Assembly: GCA_963617275.1 (NCBI GenBank)
Contig: CAVENX010000034.1
Coordinates: 1-51,906 of the forward strand
Direction of reading: 5' to 3'
Source of the DNA: Limivicinus sp963617275
GTDB lineage: Bacteria > Bacillota > Clostridia > Oscillospirales > Oscillospiraceae
Length of the DNA stretch: 51,906 nucleotides
Positions 7,709 through 16,242 of this stretch are shown here, one piece after another. The notes under the pieces are model-generated. The model searched no databases and was not told where the DNA came from. It saw nothing but the letters and a program-made list of their open reading frames with translations. Numbering within the stretch: the first letter of the stretch is position 1; every line of letters starts with the position of its first letter. Position numbers and translations under genes: made by a program.

Positions 7709-7737
7709 AGTTTACCCGCAATTATTGCAACAGTCAA
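7709..7737 (-). promoter_or_regulatory. Candidate promoter of the LysR gene
   Basis: Minus-strand TTGACT (7732-7737), 17-base spacer, TAAACT (7709-7714). It lies about 120 bases before the chosen start codon, which supports starting translation inside the longer reading frame. Confidence 0.5.
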
Positions 7738-7769
7738 TAAAAAATTTTTGAAACGGCCATGAATTATAG

Positions 7770-7793
7770 GAATTGTTCGGGTGACAACAATTC
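7770..7793. promoter_or_regulatory. Candidate LysR operator upstream of cluster A
   Basis: Perfect inverted repeat GAATTGTT / AACAATTC with an 8-base spacer. It contains the T-N11-A arrangement typical of LysR boxes. It lies in the 286-base divergent gap, about 80 bases before aldolase 1, where no strong plus-strand promoter is visible, as expected for an activator-dependent promoter. Confidence 0.55.
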
Positions 7794-7873
7794 ATTTTAC
7801 AAACGCACGGCGAATTGCTATTATTAGCCCAGAAATTGAAACACACGACATAAAAAAAGGAGGCGGAATTATT

Positions 7874-8746
7874 ATGATCGTACCTTTGCAGGAAATGCTC
7901 AAGGATGCAGAGGCAAGAAATTATGCGATACCGTCCATCAATACGCCAAATCAGATATCGCTGAGAGCCGTGATAGCGGCGGCGGAGGATACGGGCGTTC
8001 CCGTTACGCTCAACCATGCCCAGACGGAAAATGACCATATACCCATTGAGATAGCGTTCCCGCTGATGAGCGAATACGCGAAAAACTCAAAGGCAGCGCT
8101 GGCGGTGCACGTCGATCACGGATATGACCTTACGCACTGCATGAAGGCAGTGAGGCTCGGCGCAACGTCGATAATGTATGACTGCTCCCGCTTCCCTCTG
8201 GAAGAGAATATCAGGAGAGTAAAGGAATTTACCGAACTTGTGCATCCGCTTGGAATAGCGATAGAAGCGGAGCTGGGAGCGATGCCCAACAACATGCCGG
8301 ACGACGTCCACGGGCAGGAAAAGAGCGATTTGTCCGACCTGTCGAAATACTATACCGACCCCGCCGAGGCGGAACGCTTCTGCCGTGAAGCGGGCTGCGA
8401 CGTGCTGACGGTATCCTTCGGAACGGTGCACGGTATGTACGCGGGCGAGCCGAATCTTCAGCTTCCGCTTGTGGAAGAGATAAGAAAAAGAGCCGGCGGC
8501 GTTTCGCTCGGCATGCACGGCGCGTCGGGAACTCCCTTCGATCAGATACAGGGAGCGATCAACGCCGGCATCAGGAAGATAAATTACTTTACCGCCATTG
8601 ACACGGCGCCCGCCCCCGTTCTCCGGGATTATATCGAGGCTTCGACCCTTCCGGTCAATTTCTACAAGCTTGCAGATATGGCGATGGAGGTCATATACAA
8701 CAAGACGGTGGAATTTTTGAACGTATGCAAAAGCTGCATGAAATAA
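7874..8746 (+). CDS. Class II ketose-(bis)phosphate aldolase 1
   Basis: This is a zinc aldolase of the FbaA/GatY/KbaY family, 290 residues. The catalytic Asp and first metal His are in HVDHG (D81, H82). EAELG (E131, E133), FGTVHGMY (H186) and GMHGASG (H215) supply the other metal and phosphate contacts. The phosphate loop reads HGASG where HGGSG is usual. Family members cleave fructose- or tagatose-1,6-bisphosphate, or related ketose 1-phosphates, into dihydroxyacetone phosphate and an aldehyde. The start is set by AAGGAGG 10 bases before the ATG at 7874; the longer frame from 7781 runs through the operator region. It is the first gene of cluster A, followed by the binding protein after 101 bases. 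Confidence 0.9.
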   Translation: MIVPLQEMLKDAEARNYAIPSINTPNQISLRAVIAAAEDTGVPVTLNHAQTENDHIPIEIAFPLMSEYAKNSKAALAVHVDHGYDLTHCMKAVRLGATSIMYDCSRFPLEENIRRVKEFTELVHPLGIAIEAELGAMPNNMPDDVHGQEKSDLSDLSKYYTDPAEAERFCREAGCDVLTVSFGTVHGMYAGEPNLQLPLVEEIRKRAGGVSLGMHGASGTPFDQIQGAINAGIRKINYFTAIDTAPAPVLRDYIEASTLPVNFYKLADMAMEVIYNKTVEFLNVCKSCMK

Positions 8747-8847
8747 CGGCAGATATTATGTGATTTCTCTGTATTGAGAAAGGTTTTAGGCTGGGCTTTG
8801 CTGAATACAGATAGAGATAAAAGAATAAATTTGGAGGTATCACACAA

Positions 8848-9807
8848 ATGAAAAAAACCCTTAGCTTGATCGTTGCGTTGGTTTTGGTGTTCTCTATGGC
8901 ACTCTCCCTCAGCGCGACCGCATGCGCAGAAGAGAAGATCGTTATCGGATTTTCTCCGATGACACTGGTAAACGAGTATTTCTCCGCGGTTCTCGGCGCT
9001 GTTGAGAAGGTCTGCGAAGAGAACGACGTAGAGCTTATCACCTACGATCCCCAGAGCGATTCGACCGTCCAGGCGACCCAGATCGACGACATGATCTCCG
9101 CCGGGATACAGGCTCTTGTTTACATCCCTGTTGATTCCGCAGGCGGCCGTACCGTCATGCAGGCCTGCAAGGACGCCGGCGTTTATGTTGTCAACATTGA
9201 CAACGTTGTTATCGAGGACGACTTTGACGTTGTTGACGCTGTTATCGCTTCCAACAACTACCAGCTCGGCTACATCTCCGGCGAAGACGTCGCAAAGCGC
9301 TTCCCGGACGGCGCAAACATCGTTATTGCACACTCTCCCACTTCCGAAAGCTGCAATGTTACCGTAGGCGCGTTCTTTGACGCTATCAAGGACAACGCAG
9401 AGGATCCTTCCAAGTATGTTGACGTGTTTGAGTTCGACGGCTCCGGCGACACCGCAAAGTCCTTCAACGCAATGCTCGACGTTCTCGAGGCGCACGACGA
9501 CATTGATGTTGTCTACTGCGTAAACGACGCTTCCGCGCTTGGCGTTATCCAGGCTATCGCAGAGAGCGGCAAGGGTGAAGACATCGCCATCTACGGCAAA
9601 GACGGTTCCCCCAACGGCAAGCAGGCAATTGCGGAAGGCAAGATGACCCAGACCTCCGCTCAGTCCCCCACGTCTCTTGGCCGCATCGGCGCAGAGTATG
9701 CCCTTAAGCTCATCAAGGGCGAGGAAGTTCCCTTCGAGACCTACCTCGACGCATTCAGCATCAGCGTTGACAACATCAAGGACTTCGACCTTGACGCTTG
9801 GGAATAA
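8848..9807 (+). CDS. Sugar ABC transporter substrate-binding protein (cluster A)
   Basis: A ribose/galactose-type periplasmic-binding-protein fold (RbsB family) of 319 residues. A signal peptide covers residues 1-27 and ends ATACA, which fits signal peptidase I better than a lipobox: the Cys at 26 has Ala, not Leu/Val/Ile, at -3. Two alpha/beta lobes follow (IGFSPMTLVNEYFSAV, then a DS-GRTVMQAC-GVYVVNID pattern). The gene is strongly biased to GTT, ATC and GAC codons relative to its neighbours, suggesting high expression. The GGAGG site is 10 bases before the ATG. A large hairpin follows the gene and would leave this message more abundant than the transporter genes. The ligand is unknown; context suggests a ketose or related monosaccharide. 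Confidence 0.92.
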   Translation: MKKTLSLIVALVLVFSMALSLSATACAEEKIVIGFSPMTLVNEYFSAVLGAVEKVCEENDVELITYDPQSDSTVQATQIDDMISAGIQALVYIPVDSAGGRTVMQACKDAGVYVVNIDNVVIEDDFDVVDAVIASNNYQLGYISGEDVAKRFPDGANIVIAHSPTSESCNVTVGAFFDAIKDNAEDPSKYVDVFEFDGSGDTAKSFNAMLDVLEAHDDIDVVYCVNDASALGVIQAIAESGKGEDIAIYGKDGSPNGKQAIAEGKMTQTSAQSPTSLGRIGAEYALKLIKGEEVPFETYLDAFSISVDNIKDFDLDAWE

Positions 9808-9843
9808 TATCCTGAGAGAAACAGCATAATTTTGTGAATCTAT

Positions 9844-9887
9844 AATTTGACCGACTCCATAACGGCCTATTTGGGGTCGGTCAAATT
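9844..9887 (+). terminator. Intercistronic hairpin after the cluster A binding protein
   Basis: Fifteen-base-pair stem (AATTTGACCGACTCC against its complement, one G-U) with a 14-base loop, ending 7 bases before the next ribosome binding site. Probably a partial terminator or a 3'-end stabiliser that sets a high binding-protein to ATPase ratio. Confidence 0.65.
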
Positions 9888-9908
9888 CTTTACAGGAGGT
9901 ACTTACTT

Positions 9909-11432
9909 GTGACTTGCGCCCTCGAATTCAAGCATGTAAGTAAAGCTTTCGGGACAAACAAGGTCCTGAACGATGTCTGTTTTGATGTCAGGCAGGGCGA
10001 GGTTCATGCTTTACTTGGAGAAAACGGCGCCGGAAAGTCTACGCTGATGAAGATCTTAGGCGGAATCTACCACAGGGATTCCGGTGAGATACTGATTGAC
10101 GGAACGCCGAGAGCCCTTGCCGACGTGGCCGAGGCAACGGCGGCGGGCATCAGGATAATCCATCAGGAAATAGTTCTTGTTCCGGGCCGCACGGTTGCGG
10201 ATAACATTTTTCTCGGAAGAGAGATAACGGATAAACTGGGTTTTGTAGACAGCAAAAGGATGCGTGCGGAAGCTCAGAAGATAATCGACGGGTTCGGACT
10301 CAATATTTCGGCGGGAACCATGGTCGGAAAGCTTACTATCGGAATGCAGCAGCTTGTGGAGATCATGAAAGCGGTTTCCACGGACGCGAAGATAATTGCC
10401 ATGGACGAGCCTACATCCTCGCTGTCAAAGCATGAGGTCCAGATCCTGTTCGAGCTTATAAAGAAGCTCAAGGCTAAAGGCGTCAGCATTATTTACATAT
10501 CCCATAAAATAGACGAGCTGTACCAGATCGCTGACCGCATCACGGTCCTGCGCGACGGTATGTCGATAAAAACGGTTCCGATGCAGGATATCAACTCCGA
10601 CGAGCTGGTCAGCATGATGGTCGGACGAGTGATCGACCAATATTATATAAAGACCGAAAACAAGATATTGGGCAAGGCTCTTGAGGTAAAAGACCTGAGC
10701 CATAAGAAATATTTCAGAAATGTCAGCTTTTATACTCAGTTCGGGGAAATAGTAGGTTTTTCCGGACTGATAGGCGCGGGAAGAACGGAGGTAATGAAGA
10801 CCCTGTTCGGAATTTTCCCCAAAGAGAGCGGCACCGTTACGCTCGACGGTAAACTTCTGGATATAAACCAGCCCAGAGATGCGCTGGACGCCGGCATAGC
10901 GTATATCCCGGAGAACCGCCGCGAGGAGGGGCTGATACTCGGAAACAGCGTAGACTTCAACATGACCCTTGTTGTGCTCAAGGAGCTTATCAGGGGCATC
11001 AAAAAGGACAAGGCGCGGGAAAAAGAGCTGATAAACAATTACGTCGATAAGTTTGCCATTAAGATCACATCTCCCAAACAGCTGGCCGGAAAGCTCTCCG
11101 GCGGCAACCAGCAGAAGGTAGTTCTGTCAAAATGGCTTGCGGCGAATCCCAGAGTCCTTATTCTGGACGAACCCACGAGAGGCATTGACGTCGGTTCAAA
11201 GTCCGAAATTTACGGAATTATAAACGACCTTGCAAAAGCGGGCTGTTCGATCATCATTGTTTCAAGCGAGCTTGCGGAAATAATCAATATGTGCGACAGA
11301 GTGTACGTAATGTGTGACGGGGAAATAACCGGCGAGCTGCCGCGCAGGGATTTTTCGCAGGAAGCCATAATGAAATATGCCGCGAAGGGCAATTCAGCGC
11401 CGGCCGAGGGCGATCAGGAGGTTACGGAATGA
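9909..11432 (+). CDS. Sugar ABC transporter ATP-binding protein (cluster A)
   Basis: Duplicated ABC ATPase of the RbsA/MglA type, 507 residues. The first half has an intact Walker A (GENGAGKSTLMK), a degenerate signature (LTIGMQQLVEI) and Walker B with IIAMDEPTSSLS. The second half has a degenerate P-loop (SGLIGAGRTEVMKTLFG) but a perfect signature LSGGNQQKVVLSKWL and LILDEPTRGIDVG. This asymmetry is normal for the family. The start codon is GTG at 9909, with AGGAGG 8 bases upstream. The stop overlaps the permease start by 4 bases (ATGA), so the two are translationally coupled. It energises sugar uptake at the membrane. Confidence 0.95.
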   Translation: MTCALEFKHVSKAFGTNKVLNDVCFDVRQGEVHALLGENGAGKSTLMKILGGIYHRDSGEILIDGTPRALADVAEATAAGIRIIHQEIVLVPGRTVADNIFLGREITDKLGFVDSKRMRAEAQKIIDGFGLNISAGTMVGKLTIGMQQLVEIMKAVSTDAKIIAMDEPTSSLSKHEVQILFELIKKLKAKGVSIIYISHKIDELYQIADRITVLRDGMSIKTVPMQDINSDELVSMMVGRVIDQYYIKTENKILGKALEVKDLSHKKYFRNVSFYTQFGEIVGFSGLIGAGRTEVMKTLFGIFPKESGTVTLDGKLLDINQPRDALDAGIAYIPENRREEGLILGNSVDFNMTLVVLKELIRGIKKDKAREKELINNYVDKFAIKITSPKQLAGKLSGGNQQKVVLSKWLAANPRVLILDEPTRGIDVGSKSEIYGIINDLAKAGCSIIIVSSELAEIINMCDRVYVMCDGEITGELPRRDFSQEAIMKYAAKGNSAPAEGDQEVTE

Positions 11433-12406
11433 AAAGACAGTTGAACGAAACCCCGGTTATCGGGTTTTTCATACGGTATTTTAAAAGAAATATGGGGCAG
11501 GTGGTCGGCCTTCTGCTCATGTGCACGATAGTGGCAATACTCACTCCGAAATTTTTGACAAAATCAAACCTGCTGAACCTGTTGAAAAACTGTTCGGTCA
11601 ACGCGATGCTGACCTGTGCGCTGTCAATGGTCATCCTTCTTGGCTTCATTGACATTTCCGTCGGATCCACCGTCGGTCTTGCAGGTATTGTCAGCGCGAC
11701 GCTTATAACAAATTACGGCTGGCCGGTCGTTCCCACAGTGGCGGTCTGCCTGCTGATAGGCGTTGTGGTGGGCGTATTCAACGGCTTTTTCATCGCCAAT
11801 GTGGGCGTACCGCCGTTTATCACGACGCTGGTCACTCAATGTCTCGGGCGCGGGCTTGCGCAGGTAATATGCGACGGCAACCCGATAAGAGTGCGCAACG
11901 ACGCGTTCACCGTAATAGGCAACACAACAATAAACGGCCTGTCCATCATAGTGCTGTACGCGCTTATTGCTTTGATAATAACGACTATAATATTGTATAA
12001 GACGAAATTCGGCGGGTACATTTACGCGGTCGGCGGGAACAGAACGGCAGCCGATTATACCGGCATAAACTCCAAAAAGGTAATAATCGCGGTCTATGTT
12101 ATCAGCGGCGTTCTGGCTGCGTTCTGCGGCATCGTATGGGCCGCGAGACTCGGCTCCGCCACTCCCACGCTGGGCGCCAACTTTGAGCTTGACGCGATCG
12201 CGGCAACCGCTCTGGGCGGCGCAAGCATGTCGGGAGGAGTCCTGTCAATAGGAGGCTCCATTCTCGGTATTCTCATGATAGGCGTCATAACCAACGGCCT
12301 GAACCTGCTCAGCGTCAACTCCTTCTGGCAGTACGTTGCGAAGGGCGTAATTATCATTATTGCAGTTGTTATAGATATTGTCCGCAAGAACCGCGAAGAC
12401 AAATAA
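11429..12406 (+). CDS. Sugar ABC transporter permease (cluster A)
   Basis: Polytopic membrane protein of 325 residues with about ten hydrophobic segments. It carries the RbsC-family signature in the middle (ISVGSTVGLAGIVSATLI, GVPPFITTLVTQ) and near the end (LDAIAATALGGASMSGG), where the cytoplasmic loop that docks the ATPase lies. It overlaps the ATPase gene by 4 bases and is followed after 18 bases by aldolase 2. One permease gene would form a homodimer, as in ribose-type systems. Confidence 0.94.
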   Translation: MKRQLNETPVIGFFIRYFKRNMGQVVGLLLMCTIVAILTPKFLTKSNLLNLLKNCSVNAMLTCALSMVILLGFIDISVGSTVGLAGIVSATLITNYGWPVVPTVAVCLLIGVVVGVFNGFFIANVGVPPFITTLVTQCLGRGLAQVICDGNPIRVRNDAFTVIGNTTINGLSIIVLYALIALIITTIILYKTKFGGYIYAVGGNRTAADYTGINSKKVIIAVYVISGVLAAFCGIVWAARLGSATPTLGANFELDAIAATALGGASMSGGVLSIGGSILGILMIGVITNGLNLLSVNSFWQYVAKGVIIIIAVVIDIVRKNREDK

Positions 12407-12424
12407 TCAGGGAGAGAAAAGTAT

Positions 12425-13279
12425 ATGATCACCAACCTTACAACCCTTTTAGAGGACGCAAAGAAAAGAAAATATGCCGTAGGCATGTTTACGACCACGA
12501 GTATCACCATGGCGGAAGCCGTTATCGAAGCGGCGGAGGAGCTGAACGCGCCGGTTATCATCGGTCAGGCGCAGCTTTTTGAAGAATTCGGTCCTATGGA
12601 CAAGTACGGCCCGTATTACAGAAAGCTTGCCGAAGAGGCAAAGGTTCCCGTCTGTCTTCATCTTGACCACGGCACATCATTGAATTATATTATGAGAGCG
12701 ATCAAATGCGGATACACCTCCGTTATGGCGGACTTTTCGGAGCTGCCCTTTGAAGAGAACGTGCGCATGGTAAAGACGGTGGTTGACGTCTGCCACCCGA
12801 TCGGCGTAAGCGTCGAGGCGATGTGCGGGAAAATGCCCAACGTTGCTATGGTCGAGGCAAACTCCGATATCAACCTGAGAGAATTTTTCACCGATCCCGA
12901 AGAACTCAAGAGGTTCATTGATCTGACCGGTGCAGACGCAATGACCGTCTCCTTCGGCACCATTCACGGCATGAAGGTGCAGCAGCCCGTGCTTGATCTC
13001 GAGCATCTCAAAAAGCTTGAGGCGGCCTCCGACTGCGCGTTGGTAATGCACGGTTCCTCCGGTGTGGAGCGCAGTCAGCTGCGCGAGGCTATCACGCTCG
13101 GTCTCAGAAAGGTCAATGTGTATACCGCGCCCGCCATCCGTCCCCAGGCGGTCCTTACCGAGGCGTTCAAAAATGCCAAGGAGCCGTTCTATATCCATGA
13201 GATACTGGATATGAGCAAGCGCGCCATCACCGAAGCGGCCAAGGAATACATAGTTCTGCTCGGCAACGGCAATTTCTGA
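12425..13279 (+). CDS. Class II aldolase 2, atypical metal site
   Basis: This 284-residue member of the class II aldolase family is closest in pattern to aldolase 1 of the same cluster. It keeps HLDHG (D81, H82), FGTIHGMK (H181) and VMHGSSG (H209), so the three catalytic-zinc histidines are present. The usual EAELG is replaced by EAMCG: the second Glu, a metal ligand in characterised E. coli FbaA, is Met133 here. The phosphate loop reads HGSSG instead of HGGSG. The protein may have altered metal binding or specificity, or be a non-catalytic partner of another aldolase. The start ATG at 12425 has GGGAGAG upstream. It ends 4 bases before FGGY kinase 1, indicating one operon. Confidence 0.85.
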   Translation: MITNLTTLLEDAKKRKYAVGMFTTTSITMAEAVIEAAEELNAPVIIGQAQLFEEFGPMDKYGPYYRKLAEEAKVPVCLHLDHGTSLNYIMRAIKCGYTSVMADFSELPFEENVRMVKTVVDVCHPIGVSVEAMCGKMPNVAMVEANSDINLREFFTDPEELKRFIDLTGADAMTVSFGTIHGMKVQQPVLDLEHLKKLEAASDCALVMHGSSGVERSQLREAITLGLRKVNVYTAPAIRPQAVLTEAFKNAKEPFYIHEILDMSKRAITEAAKEYIVLLGNGNF

Positions 13280-13283
13280 AGCC

Positions 13284-14771
13284 ATGATCATCGGAGGACT
13301 TGACGTCGGAACAAGCGGAGTAAAGTGTGTTCTTTTTGATGAGAACGGAACTGTGCTCTGCCGGACCCATCGGGAGTATTCATATACTTCCGATGGGGGA
13401 CAGTATTGTCTGGACGCGAATAACGTCCTTCAGAAGTCCTGCGAGGTTCTTTCCGAAGCGGCGCATACAGTCAATTCACCTATTGACGGGATAGGAGTCT
13501 CGGCAATAGGTGAAAGCTGCGTTCTGCTGGATGAGAACGACAGGGTTCTCGGAAACTCGATACTGTATAACGATCACCGGGGCTTTGATGAAAGCGAAAA
13601 GATAACGGCGCGCTTCGGCAGCCGTGAAATATTCGAGCGCACGGGCGTCAGACCGAACGGCACTTACTCAATAGAAAAGCTGATGTGGATACGCGGCAAT
13701 GAAGCCTATTGGGACAGGGTAAACAAGATACTCCTTTTTGAGGACTTCATCATATATAAGCTTACGGGGAACCGGCTGATCTCCTACTCGCTTGCCTCAA
13801 GGACAATGGCGTTTGACGTGGTGCGCAAGGCGTGGGATGATGAAATACTTGACTTTGCGGGCGTCAGGAAGGAATGGCTCTCAGAGCCGGTAAGGTCAGG
13901 CACCTGCGCGGGCACCGTGCTTCCCCGGATAGCGGAGGAGTATGGCCTCAACGGTACGCTCAGAGTGTTCACCGGCGGCCATGACAGCTGGTGCTGTGCT
14001 CTCGGCGGCGGACTTTCGGAAGGTATTACAGTAAATATATCCGGAAGCGGTGATACGCTTAATTTCCTTATGGATGCGCCGAACCGCTCTGCGGCGATGT
14101 TTGACGGAGACTATACCTGTTCGCCGACGGCATACGGCGATTCATTCGGCAGCTTTTGCCTTTGCCCCATGAGTGGCAACCTTATACGCTGGTTCAGGGA
14201 TATAATGTACCCCATGATCCCCAAAAGCGAATTTTATTCGTACATGGAGCAGAATATGCCCTCCGGCCCTTCGGGCGTGATCATAAACCCCGGCTTTTCC
14301 GCCTCGGGGCACCCCTGCTTCCGGCTGAGATCGGAAGGGGTCATCAGCGGCCTGACAACGAAGACGACGCCGTTCAGGATATATAAGGGGCTTATGGAGA
14401 GCGTTGCAATGCATCTGAGGGCAAACAGGGATTATTTCCTGAAGCACGGCATAAAAAAGCTTGAAAATATCCGCTCCGTAGGCGGAGGCTCAACCTCGGC
14501 TGTCTGGATGCAGATAAAGGCCGACATTCTGGGCGAGAGCATACTCACGCTTGAAAGCTTTGAAGCGGGCGCCGCAGGATGCGCGATCCTGAGCGGTGTG
14601 GGCTGCGGTTTCTTTGCCGATATTGCCGAGGCACAGAGCAGCCTTATAAAGCCCGGAAAATTGTACGAGCCGGACAAAGACTCCTCGGAAAGATACGAGG
14701 AGGAATATGTCCGTTTTATAAAACAGATGGAAGCTTACTCCGAGGTGTACAAGGATGTATATAGGACTTGA
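13284..14771 (+). CDS. FGGY-family carbohydrate kinase 1
   Basis: A 495-residue kinase of the xylulokinase/gluconokinase (FGGY) family with two actin-like ATPase domains. Visible are the first phosphate loop (GGLDVGTSGVKCVLFD), the substrate-binding stretch GIGVSAIGESCVLLD, a central GGHDSWCCALGGG, and SVGGGSTSAVWMQIKADILG near residue 395, the family C-terminal nucleotide-binding signature. FGGY kinases phosphorylate ketopentoses, ketohexoses, polyols or aldonates; which one cannot be read. There is no clear ribosome binding site and only 4 bases after aldolase 2, so translation is probably coupled. It overlaps the second kinase by 17 bases. Context implies that it makes the sugar phosphate cleaved by the neighbouring aldolases. 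Confidence 0.9.
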   Translation: MIIGGLDVGTSGVKCVLFDENGTVLCRTHREYSYTSDGGQYCLDANNVLQKSCEVLSEAAHTVNSPIDGIGVSAIGESCVLLDENDRVLGNSILYNDHRGFDESEKITARFGSREIFERTGVRPNGTYSIEKLMWIRGNEAYWDRVNKILLFEDFIIYKLTGNRLISYSLASRTMAFDVVRKAWDDEILDFAGVRKEWLSEPVRSGTCAGTVLPRIAEEYGLNGTLRVFTGGHDSWCCALGGGLSEGITVNISGSGDTLNFLMDAPNRSAAMFDGDYTCSPTAYGDSFGSFCLCPMSGNLIRWFRDIMYPMIPKSEFYSYMEQNMPSGPSGVIINPGFSASGHPCFRLRSEGVISGLTTKTTPFRIYKGLMESVAMHLRANRDYFLKHGIKKLENIRSVGGGSTSAVWMQIKADILGESILTLESFEAGAAGCAILSGVGCGFFADIAEAQSSLIKPGKLYEPDKDSSERYEEEYVRFIKQMEAYSEVYKDVYRT

Positions 14772-16227
14772 TATCGGTACTTCCGGCTGCAAGGCAGTCG
14801 TTATGGACGCGTCGGGAAAAATATTGGGCAGCTGCGGCGTGTCGTACAGCATGAATGTTCAGCACGGCGGGATAAGGGAGCTGGATGAGGAGCTTGTGTT
14901 TGCGGGCGCGATGAAGTGCGTCAGCAGAGTGGCCGCCGGGAGAGACGTGCGCAGTATCACCGTGAGCAGTCTGGGCGAGGCGGTCATCCCGATCGACGCA
15001 GACGGAAATTCCCTGCACAGGGGGATCATCGGCTCCGATCTGCGCGGCGAGGAAGAGACCGGCACGCTTGTCCGGAAACTCGGGCGTCTGAAGCTGTCGG
15101 AGATCACGGGTCAGCACGTTTCGTCCATTTATTCCCTGCCGAAAGAAATGTGGCTGGCGAACAATGTCCCGGGTCTTGCCGACAGAGTGTGGAAATACCT
15201 CAGCTTCCAGAGCTATATGATCTATCGCCTGTGCGGCACGGCGGTCATTGATCATTCGCTGGCGGCAAGGACTCTTGCGTTTGATATCGAAAGCCTCAGA
15301 TGGTCGGACGCCGTGCTCGGCGCGGCGGGTATACCCAGGTCCGCTATGCCGGATGCCGTGCGCCCCGGGACATATGTCGGTATGCTGAAGGAATCCATAT
15401 GCAAAGAGATCGGCAGCCGGAACGTAAAGGTGATTGCGGGCGCGCATGACCATATCTGCAACGCCATCGGCTCAGGCATCAGCAGGGTCGGCGAGTGCGC
15501 CATGCCCTGCGGTACGACAGAGGGCTTCACCGTCGTTATGCCGCACGGCAGCCTTAAAGCGGAAACGATCGCTTCCTGCCAGATATCCAAGCAGCCCTAT
15601 CTCATCCCAGGACTTGAAAACACGATAGCATGGCAGAATACGGCGGGTGCGGCCTACAAATGGTTTGCTTCCCTGTTCGGCCCGGAGGGAAGCCATACGG
15701 ATTTCTTCAGGGACTGCGAGGAAAAAATGCCCCCGAAGCCGTCGTCCGTCATGGTCATGCCGCATTTTTCCGGCTGCGCCACCCCGTACAACGATTCGCA
15801 GTCAAGAGCCGCGTTTCTGGGAATTGGCCTTGAAACGGACAGATACCGGCTTTACAGGGCCATAATTGAGGGCGTCGCCTTTGAAGACGCGATGATCCTC
15901 GGTACGCTGAAAAAGGCCGGCATACCGATAAGCAGGATATGCTGCACCGGCGGTACGGCGACTGACAGGATACTCCAGATAAAAGCGGATGTTCTCCGCA
16001 CGCAGATATACAGACCTGCCGTCAAAAATACAGGCCCCTTCGGCAACGCTCTGCTTGGCGCGGTGGAGGACGGCTGCTTTGACAATATAGCCGAGGCTGC
16101 CGAAACAGTGACGTATGACCGCGTCTTTGAACCGAGCGCAAGCGATTATTATGCGGAACGCGTCGAATTGTACGGCAGCCTGTACGAAACCCTTAAAAAA
16201 GCGAATCATACGCTCAGCTCATTATAA
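14755..16227 (+). CDS. FGGY-family carbohydrate kinase 2
   Basis: A second FGGY kinase (490 residues) begins inside the end of the first, with GAGGTG in the upstream gene acting as ribosome binding site. Signatures are YIGLDIGTSGCKAVVMD at the N-terminus, AGAHDHICNAIGSG near residue 228 and CCTGGTATDRILQIKADVL near residue 396. The two kinases share only the family pattern: kinase 1 has GGHDSWCC where this has GAHDHICN. They are therefore old paralogs rather than a recent duplication and probably act on different sugars or successive intermediates. An aldolase gene follows after 15 bases. It could also phosphorylate a polyol or an acidic sugar. Confidence 0.9.
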   Translation: MYIGLDIGTSGCKAVVMDASGKILGSCGVSYSMNVQHGGIRELDEELVFAGAMKCVSRVAAGRDVRSITVSSLGEAVIPIDADGNSLHRGIIGSDLRGEEETGTLVRKLGRLKLSEITGQHVSSIYSLPKEMWLANNVPGLADRVWKYLSFQSYMIYRLCGTAVIDHSLAARTLAFDIESLRWSDAVLGAAGIPRSAMPDAVRPGTYVGMLKESICKEIGSRNVKVIAGAHDHICNAIGSGISRVGECAMPCGTTEGFTVVMPHGSLKAETIASCQISKQPYLIPGLENTIAWQNTAGAAYKWFASLFGPEGSHTDFFRDCEEKMPPKPSSVMVMPHFSGCATPYNDSQSRAAFLGIGLETDRYRLYRAIIEGVAFEDAMILGTLKKAGIPISRICCTGGTATDRILQIKADVLRTQIYRPAVKNTGPFGNALLGAVEDGCFDNIAEAAETVTYDRVFEPSASDYYAERVELYGSLYETLKKANHTLSSL

Positions 16228-16242
16228 AAGGAGGATGGAACC

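Noticed and set aside
7588..7737. N-terminal extension of the LysR protein with a hydrophobic stretch
   Set aside because: The likely promoter lies at 7709-7737, inside the extension, and GAGGAGG precedes the inner start, where the family normally begins.
7781..7873. Upstream extension of aldolase 1 to an earlier start
   Set aside because: The added residues match nothing in the family. The extension starts inside the inverted repeat, and a strong AAGGAGG precedes the inner ATG.
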